Made by a program: the position numbers and the translations under genes. Of a stretch of 64,000 bases of DNA, positions 48,403-58,355 are shown piece after piece. The stretch spans positions 496,001 through 560,000 of the forward strand of contig CAXXIF010000004.1 in the NCBI GenBank assembly GCA_963677375.2. The letters run 5' to 3'. Position 1 is the first letter of the stretch. The number at the start of each line of letters is the position of its first letter. The notes under the pieces were generated by a model, which was not told the DNA's origin, made no database searches, and worked only from the letters and a program-made list of their open reading frames with translations. Origin of the DNA: Pseudaeromonas sp963677375 (GTDB taxonomy: Bacteria; Pseudomonadota; Gammaproteobacteria; Enterobacterales; Aeromonadaceae).

Positions 48403-48602
48403 CTTCACGCCATCGAGTCGACGTGGATGGGCTGCGAACAGGGAACGTCGTAAAATAGCGTCTATTGGTTTGATGGCTCAACCCACATCATCAGCTCTCT
48501 TCTTTTCTGGCGTTGCCTGCTGAGGATGCGATTTTTTGCCTACACCATCAGAGCGAACTTTCATGTGACGACCACGAGGCTTGGATTGATGAGCAAGACC
48601 TT

Positions 48603-49826
48603 ATGCTGATGAACAGCTGCATTCAGGGAATACTGGACACCGATTTTTACAAACTGTCGATGCAGCAGGCCTATCTGCATCAAGCACCACATGTTGAGGC
48701 GGAATGGGAGTTTCACTGCCGTAGCGGTGAGGATTTGACACCCTATCTGGATCTGCTGCGTGAAGAGCTGGAGGGGATGCGTGATTTGCGCGTCTCCTTG
48801 CCACAGCTGCGTCAGCTAGCCCGCCAGGCTCCCTATTTGCAGGCGGATTATCTGGATTTTCTCTACCACTTTCAGTTTGATCCGGACTTGCTGCAGATTG
48901 GCATCGAGCAGGGAGTACTCAAGATCCGGGCTCGTGGTTTGCAGACCCGGATTTCATTGTTTGAAATTCCAGTGTTGGCCACCTTGAGTGAACTGCGTAA
49001 CAGTGTGCGTTATCCCGAGGTGACCGCCCGACACATTGAACGCAGCACGCTGGAGAAGATTAGCGAACTGCAACGGTTGGGTGATAGCGTCGATCTGGGG
49101 GCGTTTCGTTTTAGCGATTTTGGGACTCGCCGCCGCTTCAGTTTTGCCGCGCAACGCCAAGTTCTGGGATTGTTACAGCAACACTTACCCACCCAGTTGG
49201 CGGGAACCAGTAATCCGTTGCTGGCCCAGCACTTCGGGTTGCCGGTGGTGGGTACCATGGCCCATGAATGGCTGCAAACCCATCAAGGGCTGAATTATCC
49301 ACTGGCCAGTACACAAAAAGTGGCGCTGGAAAACTGGTTACGGGAATATCATGGCCAGCTAGGGGTCGCCCTGACCGATGTGATCGGCATCGATGCCTTC
49401 TGTCGGGATCTGGATTTCCATTTAGCCAGTCAATACAGTGGCTTCCGTCAGGATAGTGGCGACCCCATCCTGTGGGGCGAGAAGCTGCTGGCCCGGTTGG
49501 AAGCACTGGGCATAGATCCGGCGCACAAGACGCTGGTCTTCTCCGATGGTCTGGATTTTCAACGTGCAGTGGCTCTCTATCGGCATTTTCAGGGGCGAGT
49601 GCAAACCAGTTTTGGCATAGGTACCTGGCTGATGGGGGACTTCGGGATCAACCAGCCCATGAACATGGTGATGAAGATGATGCGTCTGGGTGGACAGCCG
49701 GTCGCGAAGATATCGGATAGCCCGGGCAAGATCCTCTGTGAGGATCGGGATTACTTAAATACGTTGATGGAGGCTTTCGCCGTGGAGGCGAGTGTCCGTC
49801 AGCAGGTTCTCAGTCAAGTCGCCTGA
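48603..49826 (+). CDS. pncB: Nicotinate phosphoribosyltransferase
   Basis: PncB makes nicotinate mononucleotide from nicotinate and PRPP, the first step of NAD salvage. The 407-residue protein begins at ATG 48603 (ATG 48609 is also possible) with SCIQGILDTDFYKLSMQQA, a family hallmark. The regulatory histidine lies in GTMAHEWLQTHQG near 220; FSDFGTRRR and SGDPILWGEK are also present. The open frame goes back to 48513 but would add residues unlike the family, and no strong ribosome site is seen near either start. It is followed by nadE, the last step in the same pathway. Confidence 0.94.
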   Translation: MLMNSCIQGILDTDFYKLSMQQAYLHQAPHVEAEWEFHCRSGEDLTPYLDLLREELEGMRDLRVSLPQLRQLARQAPYLQADYLDFLYHFQFDPDLLQIGIEQGVLKIRARGLQTRISLFEIPVLATLSELRNSVRYPEVTARHIERSTLEKISELQRLGDSVDLGAFRFSDFGTRRRFSFAAQRQVLGLLQQHLPTQLAGTSNPLLAQHFGLPVVGTMAHEWLQTHQGLNYPLASTQKVALENWLREYHGQLGVALTDVIGIDAFCRDLDFHLASQYSGFRQDSGDPILWGEKLLARLEALGIDPAHKTLVFSDGLDFQRAVALYRHFQGRVQTSFGIGTWLMGDFGINQPMNMVMKMMRLGGQPVAKISDSPGKILCEDRDYLNTLMEAFAVEASVRQQVLSQVA

Positions 49827-49880
49827 GCTGGATTTACAGACTCTGATAGGCTGGCTTGGTGTCAAAGGAGCGGAAGTTTC

Positions 49881-51923
49881 ATGCGTCAAACCCTGACTCT
49901 GGCTACGGCCTGTATCAATACGACCCCTCTGGATCTGGAGGGCAATCTGGCCCTGATCCGGGACGCCGTGCAGCAAGCCGCACTCGCCCAGGCCGATGTG
50001 CTGTTGCTGCCCGAACTGTCGTTGACCGGCTATGGCTGTGAAGACATGTTCTTTGTCGCTGACTGGCTCGAATCATTACCGGGTGAGTTGCTGCTGCTGG
50101 CCGAGTCGCTACCCGAGCAGCTGCTGGTCGCCGTTGGTTTCCCGTTGCACATGCAGGGCGGCCAGGTGTTCAATGGCGTGGCGTTGCTGTCGCGCGGCAT
50201 ACTGCATGGGGTGGTCTGCAAGCAACATCTGGCGCGCAGTGGCATTCATTATGAACCGCGCTGGTTTACGCCATGGCCTGCCGGTTTGGTCAGTCATATG
50301 ACGCTGGTCGGACAGACGGTACCGGTCGGAGATCTGGTGTTCGATGTCAGCGGTGTGTGCATCGGCTTCGAGATCTGTGAAGATTCCTGGGTGGCTTCAC
50401 GGCCGGGACGCAGTCTGTTCGAGCGCCGGGTGGATGTGATCCTCAATCCATCGGCCAGCCACTTTGCCCTCGGCAAGCAACAACAACGCAGTCAGTTCGT
50501 GCGGGAAGGTTCTCGGGCCTATGGCGCCATCTATGCCTATACCAATTTGCTGGGCTGTGAGGCTGGACGCGCCGTGTATGACGGCGATGCCATGATCGCC
50601 AGCAATGGTGAGCTGGTGCTGGTGGGGGAACGCCTAAGCTTCGCGCCGGTGAAGGTGTATAGCGCCACCGTCGATCTGCAAGTCAATCGCGCCCAGCGGC
50701 TGATCAGCAGTCAATCGCTGGTGCCTGAAACCACGACCGGTATTGCCGACGTCGATTTTCAGTGGGCTCCAGAACCTTATCGTCGGCCTCTGGCAACGCC
50801 CTGCTTGCTAGCGGCGGAGGATGAACATGCCGAAGCCTGTCGTGCCGTGGCGCTGGGGCTCTGGGATTGGCAACGCAAGACCTTTACCGGCGGCTATGCG
50901 TTAAGCCTCTCCGGTGGTGCCGATTCGGCGCTGTGCGGGGCCCTGGTCTTTATGGCCCAGGTGCAGGCTTATGCGACGCTGGGCGAGAGTGCCTATCTGG
51001 CCGAGTTGGCCAAGGGCCGCCTGCTGCCTCCCGCACGGGGCGAGCAAGAACCCTTGAGTTGGCTGCGGGAGCGGGTGATGCCGCTGGTGCTGACCACCCT
51101 GTATCAGGGGTCTGAATACAGTGGCTCTGTCACCTACAATGCCGCGGCGGGTCTGGCCGCCGAGCTGGGGGCGACCCACCATGCCTGGTCGATCGCCGAA
51201 TTGGTGAGTGGTTATCTGGGGCTGGCTAACAGCCTGACTCCCGCTGATCCGCTGAACTGGCAGCGGGATGATCTGGCACTGCAAAACATTCAGGCCCGGG
51301 TGCGGGCGCCAGGGATCTGGTTGCTGGCCAATCGCGGCAATAAATTGTTGATCGCGACTTCGAATCTGTCCGAAGCCAGCGTCGGTTACTGCACCATGGA
51401 TGGCGATACCTCTGGGGTGTTGTCACCCATAGGGGGTATCAGCAAGTCACGGGTGTTGCAGATCAATCGTTACATTTTGGAGCAGGGCATCCCCCTGCAA
51501 GACGGTGAGGTTTTCGGCATCGGTCGTCTGTCTCTGGCGGCCATGCAGGCCATAGTGCATCAGGCGCCCACCGCAGAGCTGCGCCCGGTGGAGCAGACCG
51601 ATGAGGCGGACTTGATGCCTTTCCCGGTCCTCGATGCCATCCGCCGTTTGAGCCAAACCCAGCACCTGACACCCAAAGGAGTGCTACAACAGTTGCTGCG
51701 GGGTGAGTTTGTCACCCAATATGGCGTCACACAACTGGTGAGCTGGATCCGTCGTTACTACGGCCTCTATTGTCGCAACCAGTGGAAGCGCGAGCGCATT
51801 GCGGTCAGTTTCCATATCGAGGCCGACAGTGCCGATCCCAAGACCTATCGCCGCTTCCCGGTACTCTCCAGCCAGCTCACGCGCGAGCTGGCGCAAATGG
51901 AAGCATTTGCGGCCAGCTTGTAA
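49881..51923 (+). CDS. nadE: Glutamine-dependent NAD+ synthetase, two-domain form
   Basis: The enzyme amidates nicotinate adenine dinucleotide to NAD+. The 680-residue protein has an N-terminal nitrilase-type glutaminase domain with the catalytic Glu (LLPELSLTGYG, near 46), Lys (VCKQHL, near 115) and Cys (GFEICEDSW, near 168). The C-terminal synthetase domain has the P-loop SLSGGADSAL near 345 and NLSEASVGYCTMDGDTSG near 500. E. coli instead has a short ammonia-dependent form of about 275 residues. ATG 49881 follows AAAGGAGCGG. With pncB 54 bases upstream it forms a NAD salvage unit. Confidence 0.95.
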   Translation: MRQTLTLATACINTTPLDLEGNLALIRDAVQQAALAQADVLLLPELSLTGYGCEDMFFVADWLESLPGELLLLAESLPEQLLVAVGFPLHMQGGQVFNGVALLSRGILHGVVCKQHLARSGIHYEPRWFTPWPAGLVSHMTLVGQTVPVGDLVFDVSGVCIGFEICEDSWVASRPGRSLFERRVDVILNPSASHFALGKQQQRSQFVREGSRAYGAIYAYTNLLGCEAGRAVYDGDAMIASNGELVLVGERLSFAPVKVYSATVDLQVNRAQRLISSQSLVPETTTGIADVDFQWAPEPYRRPLATPCLLAAEDEHAEACRAVALGLWDWQRKTFTGGYALSLSGGADSALCGALVFMAQVQAYATLGESAYLAELAKGRLLPPARGEQEPLSWLRERVMPLVLTTLYQGSEYSGSVTYNAAAGLAAELGATHHAWSIAELVSGYLGLANSLTPADPLNWQRDDLALQNIQARVRAPGIWLLANRGNKLLIATSNLSEASVGYCTMDGDTSGVLSPIGGISKSRVLQINRYILEQGIPLQDGEVFGIGRLSLAAMQAIVHQAPTAELRPVEQTDEADLMPFPVLDAIRRLSQTQHLTPKGVLQQLLRGEFVTQYGVTQLVSWIRRYYGLYCRNQWKRERIAVSFHIEADSADPKTYRRFPVLSSQLTRELAQMEAFAASL

Positions 51924-51940
51924 CCCAGAATCCGCTAATA

Positions 51941-51967
51941 AAACGGCCCCGCGAGGGGCTGTTATTG
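51941..51967. terminator. Bidirectional terminator between nadE and the HD-GYP regulator
   Basis: AACGGCCCC pairs with GGGGCTGTT (one G-T) around GCGA. T-rich bases follow on both strands (TTATT on plus, TTTTATTA on minus), so it serves both convergent genes. Confidence 0.75.
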
Positions 51968-52001
51968 TGTCGGGGGCGGATATGACGGCAGGTGGTTGTG
52001 C

Positions 52002-53141
52002 TCAGGATTGTGCAGCCTTGGCTTGCAACTCCTGATCGCTGTCGATGTAGCGTTGGGCTATGGTCACAAAGGTCTGCTCAATCTGGAAGAAGGCATCCAC
52101 CACATCGGGATCGAAATGGCTGCCACGTCCCTGAGCGATGATCTCGGCGGCCTTGGCATGGGGCATTCCTTCTTTATAGACGCGGCGACTGATGAGCGCA
52201 TCATAGACATCCGCTAACGCCATCAGGCGCGCCGATAACGGGATCGCCTCACCCACTAGCCCTTGAGGATAGCCGGAGCCATCCCACTTTTCGTGGTGAC
52301 CGTAGGCGATCTCCTTGGCCATGTTTAGAAAGTCGACCGACATACCGAGTGACTGTTCGGCGTGCTCGATTGCCTGCAAGCCGAGTGTCGGGTGACGTTT
52401 CATGATCTCGAACTCTTCGGGTTCATAGCGACCAGGTTTGAGCAGTATCCGATCCGGAATGCCCACCTTGCCGATGTCATGCAAGGGCGCCGATTTGAAC
52501 AGCATAGCGATAGTCTGCGCATCCAGGTGGGGGGCAAAATGCGGGTCTAGACACATGGCCTCGGCCAGTGCCTTGACGTAATGCTGGGTTCGGCGGATAT
52601 GGTTACCGGTTTCGTTGTCACGGGTTTCAGCCAGCGAGGCCATGGCTAGTATGGTGACATCTTGGATCGCCGAAATTTCACGGGTTCGCCGGGCGACTTC
52701 CTGCTCCAGATAATCACTCTTGCTGCGCAGGAAGTCGGCACTGGCTTTCAGGCTGAGGTGTGTCTTTACCCGGGCCAGTACGACGGGGGGGCTGATGGGT
52801 TTTGTGATGTAGTCAACCGCGCCCAGCTCAAGGCCAAATTCCTCATCCTCGACACTAGCCTTGGCGGTCAGGAAGATGATGGGGATGTCCCGGGTCTGTG
52901 GTTGCTGACGCAGTTGGCGACAAACCTCGTAACCATCCATCTCCGGCATCATGATATCCAGCAGGATCAAGTCTGGTCGTGGTTCACTGGCCGCGATCCG
53001 CAGAGCTTTTTGTCCCTGATTGGCCACCTTAACCTTGTAGAGATCCTTGAGCAAAAAACTCATCATGCTCAGGTTTTCCGGGGTATCGTCTACGACCAGA
53101 ATGGTCGGTTTTTCCAATGGCAACGCCTCATCCATCATCAT
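52002..53141 (-). CDS. Response regulator with HD-GYP domain (RpfG-like c-di-GMP phosphodiesterase)
   Basis: This about 379-residue protein has a receiver domain (TILVVDDTPENLSMM, phospho-acceptor in LILLDIMMPEMDG near 60, TKPISP near 115) and then an HD-GYP domain with HDIGKVGIPD near 220 and WDGSGYPQGLVGE near 290. It should hydrolyse c-di-GMP on phosphorylation. ATG 53141 is favoured because AGGAGG lies eight bases before it; an ATG two codons earlier (53147) overlaps the kinase stop (ATGA) but is too close to that site. It is cotranscribed with the upstream hybrid kinase, its likely phosphodonor. Confidence 0.9.
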   Translation of the reverse strand: MMMDEALPLEKPTILVVDDTPENLSMMSFLLKDLYKVKVANQGQKALRIAASEPRPDLILLDIMMPEMDGYEVCRQLRQQPQTRDIPIIFLTAKASVEDEEFGLELGAVDYITKPISPPVVLARVKTHLSLKASADFLRSKSDYLEQEVARRTREISAIQDVTILAMASLAETRDNETGNHIRRTQHYVKALAEAMCLDPHFAPHLDAQTIAMLFKSAPLHDIGKVGIPDRILLKPGRYEPEEFEIMKRHPTLGLQAIEHAEQSLGMSVDFLNMAKEIAYGHHEKWDGSGYPQGLVGEAIPLSARLMALADVYDALISRRVYKEGMPHAKAAEIIAQGRGSHFDPDVVDAFFQIEQTFVTIAQRYIDSDQELQAKAAQS

Positions 53142-53143
53142 GA

Positions 53144-56100
53144 TCATGCCTCCTTTTTCCAGTTTGCGACTATTTCCAGCGCTTGTTCAAATTCGAAATT
53201 GCGGATTGCTTCATCCAGCTTCCGTAACCGGTCGGGGGCACTTTGCTGCAGTTGGGATTGATGTTCATCCAACACATCGAGGGCCTCGGAGTCGTCTTCA
53301 GCCAGCAGATGGGCCAGCCGGTCGAGGATTGGACGGATATCGATGTGAATGGTGTTGTTTTTGTTTTCGCGGTTCCCCTCCCGTCCAGTTCCCAGTGTCG
53401 CCGTCAATTGATGACACAACCGGGTTAGCGCGGGTTCGAGTTCGCTCAACTGCTGGTTGGATTCGGTTTGTTCACGGATCGCTTGCTCCAGTGCGGCCGC
53501 CTGGGTTTGCAGCGCACTGGCGCCAATGTTCCCTGCAACCCCCTTGAGTGTATGGGCTAGCCGTTCTGCGAGGGGGCGATCCTTGGTTTGCAATGCGTCG
53601 CGGATCTGCTTCACACAATCGTGCTGTCCGCTGGCGAATTTGCGCAGCAGATTCAGATAGAGTTGTTGATTGCCCATGACCCGACGCAAACCCAGTTGGG
53701 TATCCAGGCCGTCCAGGGGCGGCAGCGGTATAACCGATGGTGACGGAGTTGGTCTCGCGCTGGCGCGGGGGACTATGGTTGAGGCATCGCTTTGGCGCGG
53801 CGGTATCCAGCGCAACAAGGCGGTCCACAGTTGTTCCGGCTCTATGGGTTTGCTGACAAAGTCATTCATCCCGGCGGCCAGACACTGCTGGCGGTCTTGC
53901 TCCATGGCGTTGGCGGTCATCGCCACGATTGGCAGTTGGGCCCACTGCGGCTGTTCGCGCACTCTACGCGTTGCCGTCAGGCCATCCATGACGGGCATCT
54001 GCATGTCCATCAGGACCAAATCGAACGTGCTTTGTTGCAGGCGGTCCAGTGCCTCCTGGCCATTGCCGGCTATCTCGACACTGAAACCGGCTCCGGTTAA
54101 CAACTCATGGGCTACCTCCTGATTGAGCTCATTGTCTTCAACCAGCAGCAGACGAGCCCCCTGGATTGTCGGCAGGGCCTCTTCGGCACCCGCAGCATGG
54201 CGTTGCCCAAGGCGATCCCGCCCTGCGGATAAACCCTCGTGACCGGCCCGCAATCGCATGGCGGTATCAAACAGTAGCGAGGGTGTCACTGGCTTGGACA
54301 GGTGTGCGGCTATGACAGTAGCGTCGTGTGCATCGACGGGCGTCGTGTATTCGCTACGGTGCAATACGACCACAGACGGAGGTTCTGAGAGTGACATGTC
54401 GGCCAGTTGTTGCGCCATCTGTTGTCCATTCATCTGTGGCATCTCGTCATCGACGAATACCAGTTCGATCGGATTTGAGGCCATGCTCTGCCGGATCTGC
54501 TCCACCGCAGTGACGCTATCGGTGGCAATCGAAACAACAAAGCGCATGGCGGTCAGCATGTGGGTGATGGCGTCCGCCGTTTTGGGGTTGCCATCCACGA
54601 CCAGCGCATGGGTGCCACGCAAGTCGAGACTCGGTTGCAGGCTGTGCGACAGTTGTTCGGCGGTTGCCGGTTGCAGCAAAGCAGTAAACCAGAAGGTACT
54701 GCCAGCGCCGAGACGGCTGCTCACACCCACTTCACCCTGCATCATCTCGGCCAGTATCCGCGAAATAGCCAGACCGAGCCCGGTGCCGCCATACTTGCGA
54801 GTCGTCGAGGCATCGGCTTGCTGGAAGCTGTTGAATAGTCGTCCCATCTGCTCTTCACTCAGGCCGATACCGGTATCATGCACGGCAAAATAGAGCAAGA
54901 GCCCCTCGTTGTGGGTTTCGTCGAGCCGGATCTCGAGGCGAATATCCCCCTGTTCGGTGAACTTGACGGCGTTGCTCATGTAGTTAATCAGGATCTGGCC
55001 GAGACGCAATTCGTCACCCACCAGCTCGTAAGGAACATTGGGTGCAATGTCGATGATGAATTCCAGCCCCTTCTGATGAGCCTTTTCGGCCGTCAGATCG
55101 ATCAGATCATTCAACAAATCGTTCAAGGCAAATGGCTGGGGATTGAGTGCCAACTTGCCGGCCTCAATTTTGGAGAAATCGAGAATATCGTTGATCACCC
55201 CGAGCAGGTGACGTCCAGAACGGTGGATTTTGTCGACAAAATTATGCTGACGTTTATCCAGATCTGATTTTTGCAGCAGGTGAGTTAGCCCAAGGATCGC
55301 ATTGAGCGGTGTGCGGATCTCGTGGCTCATGTTGGCTAAAAAGTCGGATTTGACCCGTGCGGCCTCTTCGGCCAACTCCTTGGCGGACGCCAGTTCAGCT
55401 TCGGCCTGTTTTTGCGGGTTGATATCGACAAAGGTGCCCACCAGGCCTCCGGGCTGGCCATTGGCCTTGCTGAACCCAGCTACCCAATACAGTGTCTGGT
55501 GGATAAGACCATCAGCAAAAGGGATCGGCATTTCGCGCTGGACTGTGCTGATTTCCTGGATGATGCGTTCATCTTCTTGCTGATACAGGATACGGTCTGC
55601 TGCGGGCAAGTAGTCCAGATCCAGCACCTGCTTGCCGATCAACTGCTGGGTATCGATGCCGAAGACCTCGCCATAGGCTTTGTTGAAACCGGCAAAGCGG
55701 CAGTCCGCACCCTTAAAAAACAGCGGATAGGGGATGGTATCCATCAGCACTTGCTGGAACTCCAGCTGGTCGGCTAACGCCTGCTTGGCTTCCTGCTCTG
55801 CGGTGACGTCGAGCCAGTAGCCGTTCCAGACATACTCTCCCTCCTGCAGCTGGGTTACTTCGGCGCGAGTTTCAATCCAGCGGATCTGCTGGTTGGCATC
55901 ATAGATCCGGTACAACAGTTCACGGCGGTTAATTGTCGACAGCCGGGATTGCAGGGCCTGACGAGCCATCTCCACATCATCTGGATGCACCCGTTGCCAG
56001 CGGGCATCCGGATTAGCCATCAGGGCCTGGCTGCTCAGGCCCCAGATCTGTTCAGCCCGGCTACTGATAAAACTGAATCGATCATCCTCCCCAGTTCGTA

Positions 56101-57547
56101 CTTCGAAGCGGAATACCGCACAGGGCAGAGATTCGGTGATCTCGGTGATCAGCCGCCTCGACCATTCGGCGGCTTCGGTGATCTCCTGCAGCTCCCGGGT
56201 TCGGGCCTGGATCTTCTCTTCGAGAGTGCTGTTGATATGTTCCAGGGATGAGGTGGCATCCAGCAAATTGCGCCGCATCAGCTCCTGGGCGCTGACCAGC
56301 GCCTTGAGCTCACTGATACTGCTTTGCACCTTGACCGAGGCCTGAAGATCCATGTTGCCAATGCGGCGGCTTTCACGGACCAGCGCATGGAGTTGGCTCG
56401 CAATCCGTCGGGCGGCTGGCACCACGATAAGGGCTGCCAGCGACAAGGAGATCAGCAGCATGGTCAGAAATAACCACCGCGCCTTGGCGCCCAGCAATAA
56501 AAAATCCTGTCGTGGGGCGTAAATGCCAATCCAGATGGTCTTACTTCCCAGAAGCAGGGGACGGAACTGGCTGAACCAGTTTTGACCCGTTGAAAGGCGA
56601 ACACTCTGTAACTCACGTTTGGGTTGGCCAGCTTGCTGCCAGATTTGCGTGCTTTCCATGACGGCTGGATGGCCGGACTTTAGTACGGAATCAAATAACT
56701 TGGGGACGTCATAGCCGTTTTTCAGACCATCCGCCAGCATCTGCTGGGGGCGAGCCAGGAGGTGCAACTGATCGTCAAACAGCACCGCAAAACCATGAGG
56801 GCTGACTTCCAATTGACTGGTGTAATGGGAGATGTCCTGCAGCTTGATATCCAGAGCAATGATGTAGTGCTGACCATCAAACGCCCGGAATTGCTGGCTG
56901 ATGGTCACCCCAGGCTCTCCGGTGGTATAGAACAGATAGGGCTGTGTCCAATGGATATGGTTCTTGTCGGCATGGCGACTGGCAGCCTGGAACCAGGGAC
57001 GGGTCCGGGCGTCATAGCCGGATTGGATCTCTTTGGCTGTCACATGTTGTAGCTGATTGTCCCAGGTCAACTGCTGAACCTGATTGACGTTGCCTGCAGG
57101 ATGGCTAATACGGTTGAAGGGTTGGCCACGGTCGTCTCGCATCACCAGCAACTCGGTCCCATCAAGCCGGGCAATATGAATTGATGAAATGTTGGAATTG
57201 TTGTCAATAAATGGCAGGAAAAAGCTATTGAACTCGGCAATTTGTTGTCGTTGCGGAGGCCATGCGACGTCGTTTACACCCTCTTGTTCCGCGAAGAGAA
57301 TATTGTGTTCGAGTACTCCCCGGATCGTAGACAAGATGGTGTCTGTGCCGCGCGCCAACTGCACTATGCTCGCCTCCATCTCCGAGGATGCCTGCTGCAT
57401 CTGGGCGTTGGCCACCCGCTCCATAGTGGGTTGGATCAGCAGGACATAGATGCCAAAGCCGAACAGCAGCAGGGCACTGAGCACTATGCCGAAGGCCCGT
57501 GTCAGCATCATGTGCAAAAAAGAGGAATGGGCGCGGAACAGAGCCAT
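53144..57547 (-). CDS. Hybrid sensor histidine kinase with dCache, two PAS, two REC and HPt domains
   Basis: This 1467-residue membrane kinase is a complete phosphorelay in one chain. The order is: helix at about 15-37; a large periplasmic dCache-type sensor with TRPWFQAA near 180; second helix near 355-380; HAMP; two PAS domains (about 470-600 and 610-735); HisKA with FLANMSHEIRTPLNA (His near 765); an ATPase with NAVKFTEQGD and GGTGLGLAIS; a first receiver in which one of the paired acids is replaced (VVDGN) but the acceptor DDEMP remains; a second, intact receiver (LLLVEDNELNQ, MDMQMPVMDG); and an HPt domain with LAHTLKGVAGNIGA. It overlaps the HD-GYP regulator by a few bases. Confidence 0.92.
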   Translation of the reverse strand: MALFRAHSSFLHMMLTRAFGIVLSALLLFGFGIYVLLIQPTMERVANAQMQQASSEMEASIVQLARGTDTILSTIRGVLEHNILFAEQEGVNDVAWPPQRQQIAEFNSFFLPFIDNNSNISSIHIARLDGTELLVMRDDRGQPFNRISHPAGNVNQVQQLTWDNQLQHVTAKEIQSGYDARTRPWFQAASRHADKNHIHWTQPYLFYTTGEPGVTISQQFRAFDGQHYIIALDIKLQDISHYTSQLEVSPHGFAVLFDDQLHLLARPQQMLADGLKNGYDVPKLFDSVLKSGHPAVMESTQIWQQAGQPKRELQSVRLSTGQNWFSQFRPLLLGSKTIWIGIYAPRQDFLLLGAKARWLFLTMLLISLSLAALIVVPAARRIASQLHALVRESRRIGNMDLQASVKVQSSISELKALVSAQELMRRNLLDATSSLEHINSTLEEKIQARTRELQEITEAAEWSRRLITEITESLPCAVFRFEVRTGEDDRFSFISSRAEQIWGLSSQALMANPDARWQRVHPDDVEMARQALQSRLSTINRRELLYRIYDANQQIRWIETRAEVTQLQEGEYVWNGYWLDVTAEQEAKQALADQLEFQQVLMDTIPYPLFFKGADCRFAGFNKAYGEVFGIDTQQLIGKQVLDLDYLPAADRILYQQEDERIIQEISTVQREMPIPFADGLIHQTLYWVAGFSKANGQPGGLVGTFVDINPQKQAEAELASAKELAEEAARVKSDFLANMSHEIRTPLNAILGLTHLLQKSDLDKRQHNFVDKIHRSGRHLLGVINDILDFSKIEAGKLALNPQPFALNDLLNDLIDLTAEKAHQKGLEFIIDIAPNVPYELVGDELRLGQILINYMSNAVKFTEQGDIRLEIRLDETHNEGLLLYFAVHDTGIGLSEEQMGRLFNSFQQADASTTRKYGGTGLGLAISRILAEMMQGEVGVSSRLGAGSTFWFTALLQPATAEQLSHSLQPSLDLRGTHALVVDGNPKTADAITHMLTAMRFVVSIATDSVTAVEQIRQSMASNPIELVFVDDEMPQMNGQQMAQQLADMSLSEPPSVVVLHRSEYTTPVDAHDATVIAAHLSKPVTPSLLFDTAMRLRAGHEGLSAGRDRLGQRHAAGAEEALPTIQGARLLLVEDNELNQEVAHELLTGAGFSVEIAGNGQEALDRLQQSTFDLVLMDMQMPVMDGLTATRRVREQPQWAQLPIVAMTANAMEQDRQQCLAAGMNDFVSKPIEPEQLWTALLRWIPPRQSDASTIVPRASARPTPSPSVIPLPPLDGLDTQLGLRRVMGNQQLYLNLLRKFASGQHDCVKQIRDALQTKDRPLAERLAHTLKGVAGNIGASALQTQAAALEQAIREQTESNQQLSELEPALTRLCHQLTATLGTGREGNRENKNNTIHIDIRPILDRLAHLLAEDDSEALDVLDEHQSQLQQSAPDRLRKLDEAIRNFEFEQALEIVANWKKEA

Positions 57548-57641
57548 GGCAAACCCTTGCGAACGAAAAGATGATGAGTTGAATCTATCAGGTCTTCATG
57601 AGTCTGGCAGCTGACAATGACGAAATCTGTTGAGCTGCTCC

Positions 57642-58355
57642 TCAGACCTCATTCGGTGGTGATAAGGGGCGGCTTCTGGTTGCGCCCTTGGTGGCGAGCG
57701 TGGCAAAACAATTTTCGAGCGTTTGTAGATAGCGGGCCTTGTCGGTGTCATAGGGTAGAGGTCGTCCGACATAGGCATCGACAAAAAACGGGATCGGCAA
57801 CCATTCACCCTTGGGCATGGATTTTCCGAGCCCTTGCAGATAGATAGGGATCACCGGTATTTCGGGTTGGTTCTTGAGCAGATGCCACAGACCCGGCTTC
57901 AGACGGGAGAGTATTTCCGGCTCACCCCGGGTGCCCTCCGGAAACAGTATGATGATTTGCCCCGCGGCCAATGCCTGCCGACAGTCTGCGAGCGGATCTG
58001 AATGTTCGGTTGGGGTTTCTCCTGGCGATGTTGTCGTACTTCGACGGGATATTTTGCCGCGGACTACAGGTATCAAGCCTAAAAACCAGACCGCAATAAA
58101 CCGCAAACCCGGGTTTCGGAAGAAGTAATCGGCGGCGGCAACCGGGCGCACATCGGGAATCCGAGCGAGCGGGAGCAACGTGAGCAGGACCAATAAATCC
58201 AGATGGCTGTTGTGATTGGCGATGAGGATGGCGGGTCCCTGTCGGGGCAGACGCTGGCGATGGCGCACCGTCAACCCCAGCCAGAGTAACACCACGGGCC
58301 AAGCCAGCAGCACGACAAATAACCAGCGACACAAGGCGTACATGAGGGCCCTCAT
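57642..58355 (-). CDS. 1-acylglycerol-3-phosphate acyltransferase-like (PlsC family)
   Basis: PlsC-type enzymes add an acyl chain to lysophosphatidic acid or related lipids. The 237-residue protein has a hydrophobic N-terminus (about 5-28), the catalytic NHNSHLD (NHxxxxD, near 48-54) and the substrate motif ILFPEGTRG near 138. It is the last gene of the lipid operon, and its start shares bases with the ynbB stop (TGATG), so the two are coupled. It could supply phosphatidic acid to the CDP-diacylglycerol synthase encoded before it. The true substrate is not known. Confidence 0.87.
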   Translation of the reverse strand: MRALMYALCRWLFVVLLAWPVVLLWLGLTVRHRQRLPRQGPAILIANHNSHLDLLVLLTLLPLARIPDVRPVAAADYFFRNPGLRFIAVWFLGLIPVVRGKISRRSTTTSPGETPTEHSDPLADCRQALAAGQIIILFPEGTRGEPEILSRLKPGLWHLLKNQPEIPVIPIYLQGLGKSMPKGEWLPIPFFVDAYVGRPLPYDTDKARYLQTLENCFATLATKGATRSRPLSPPNEV

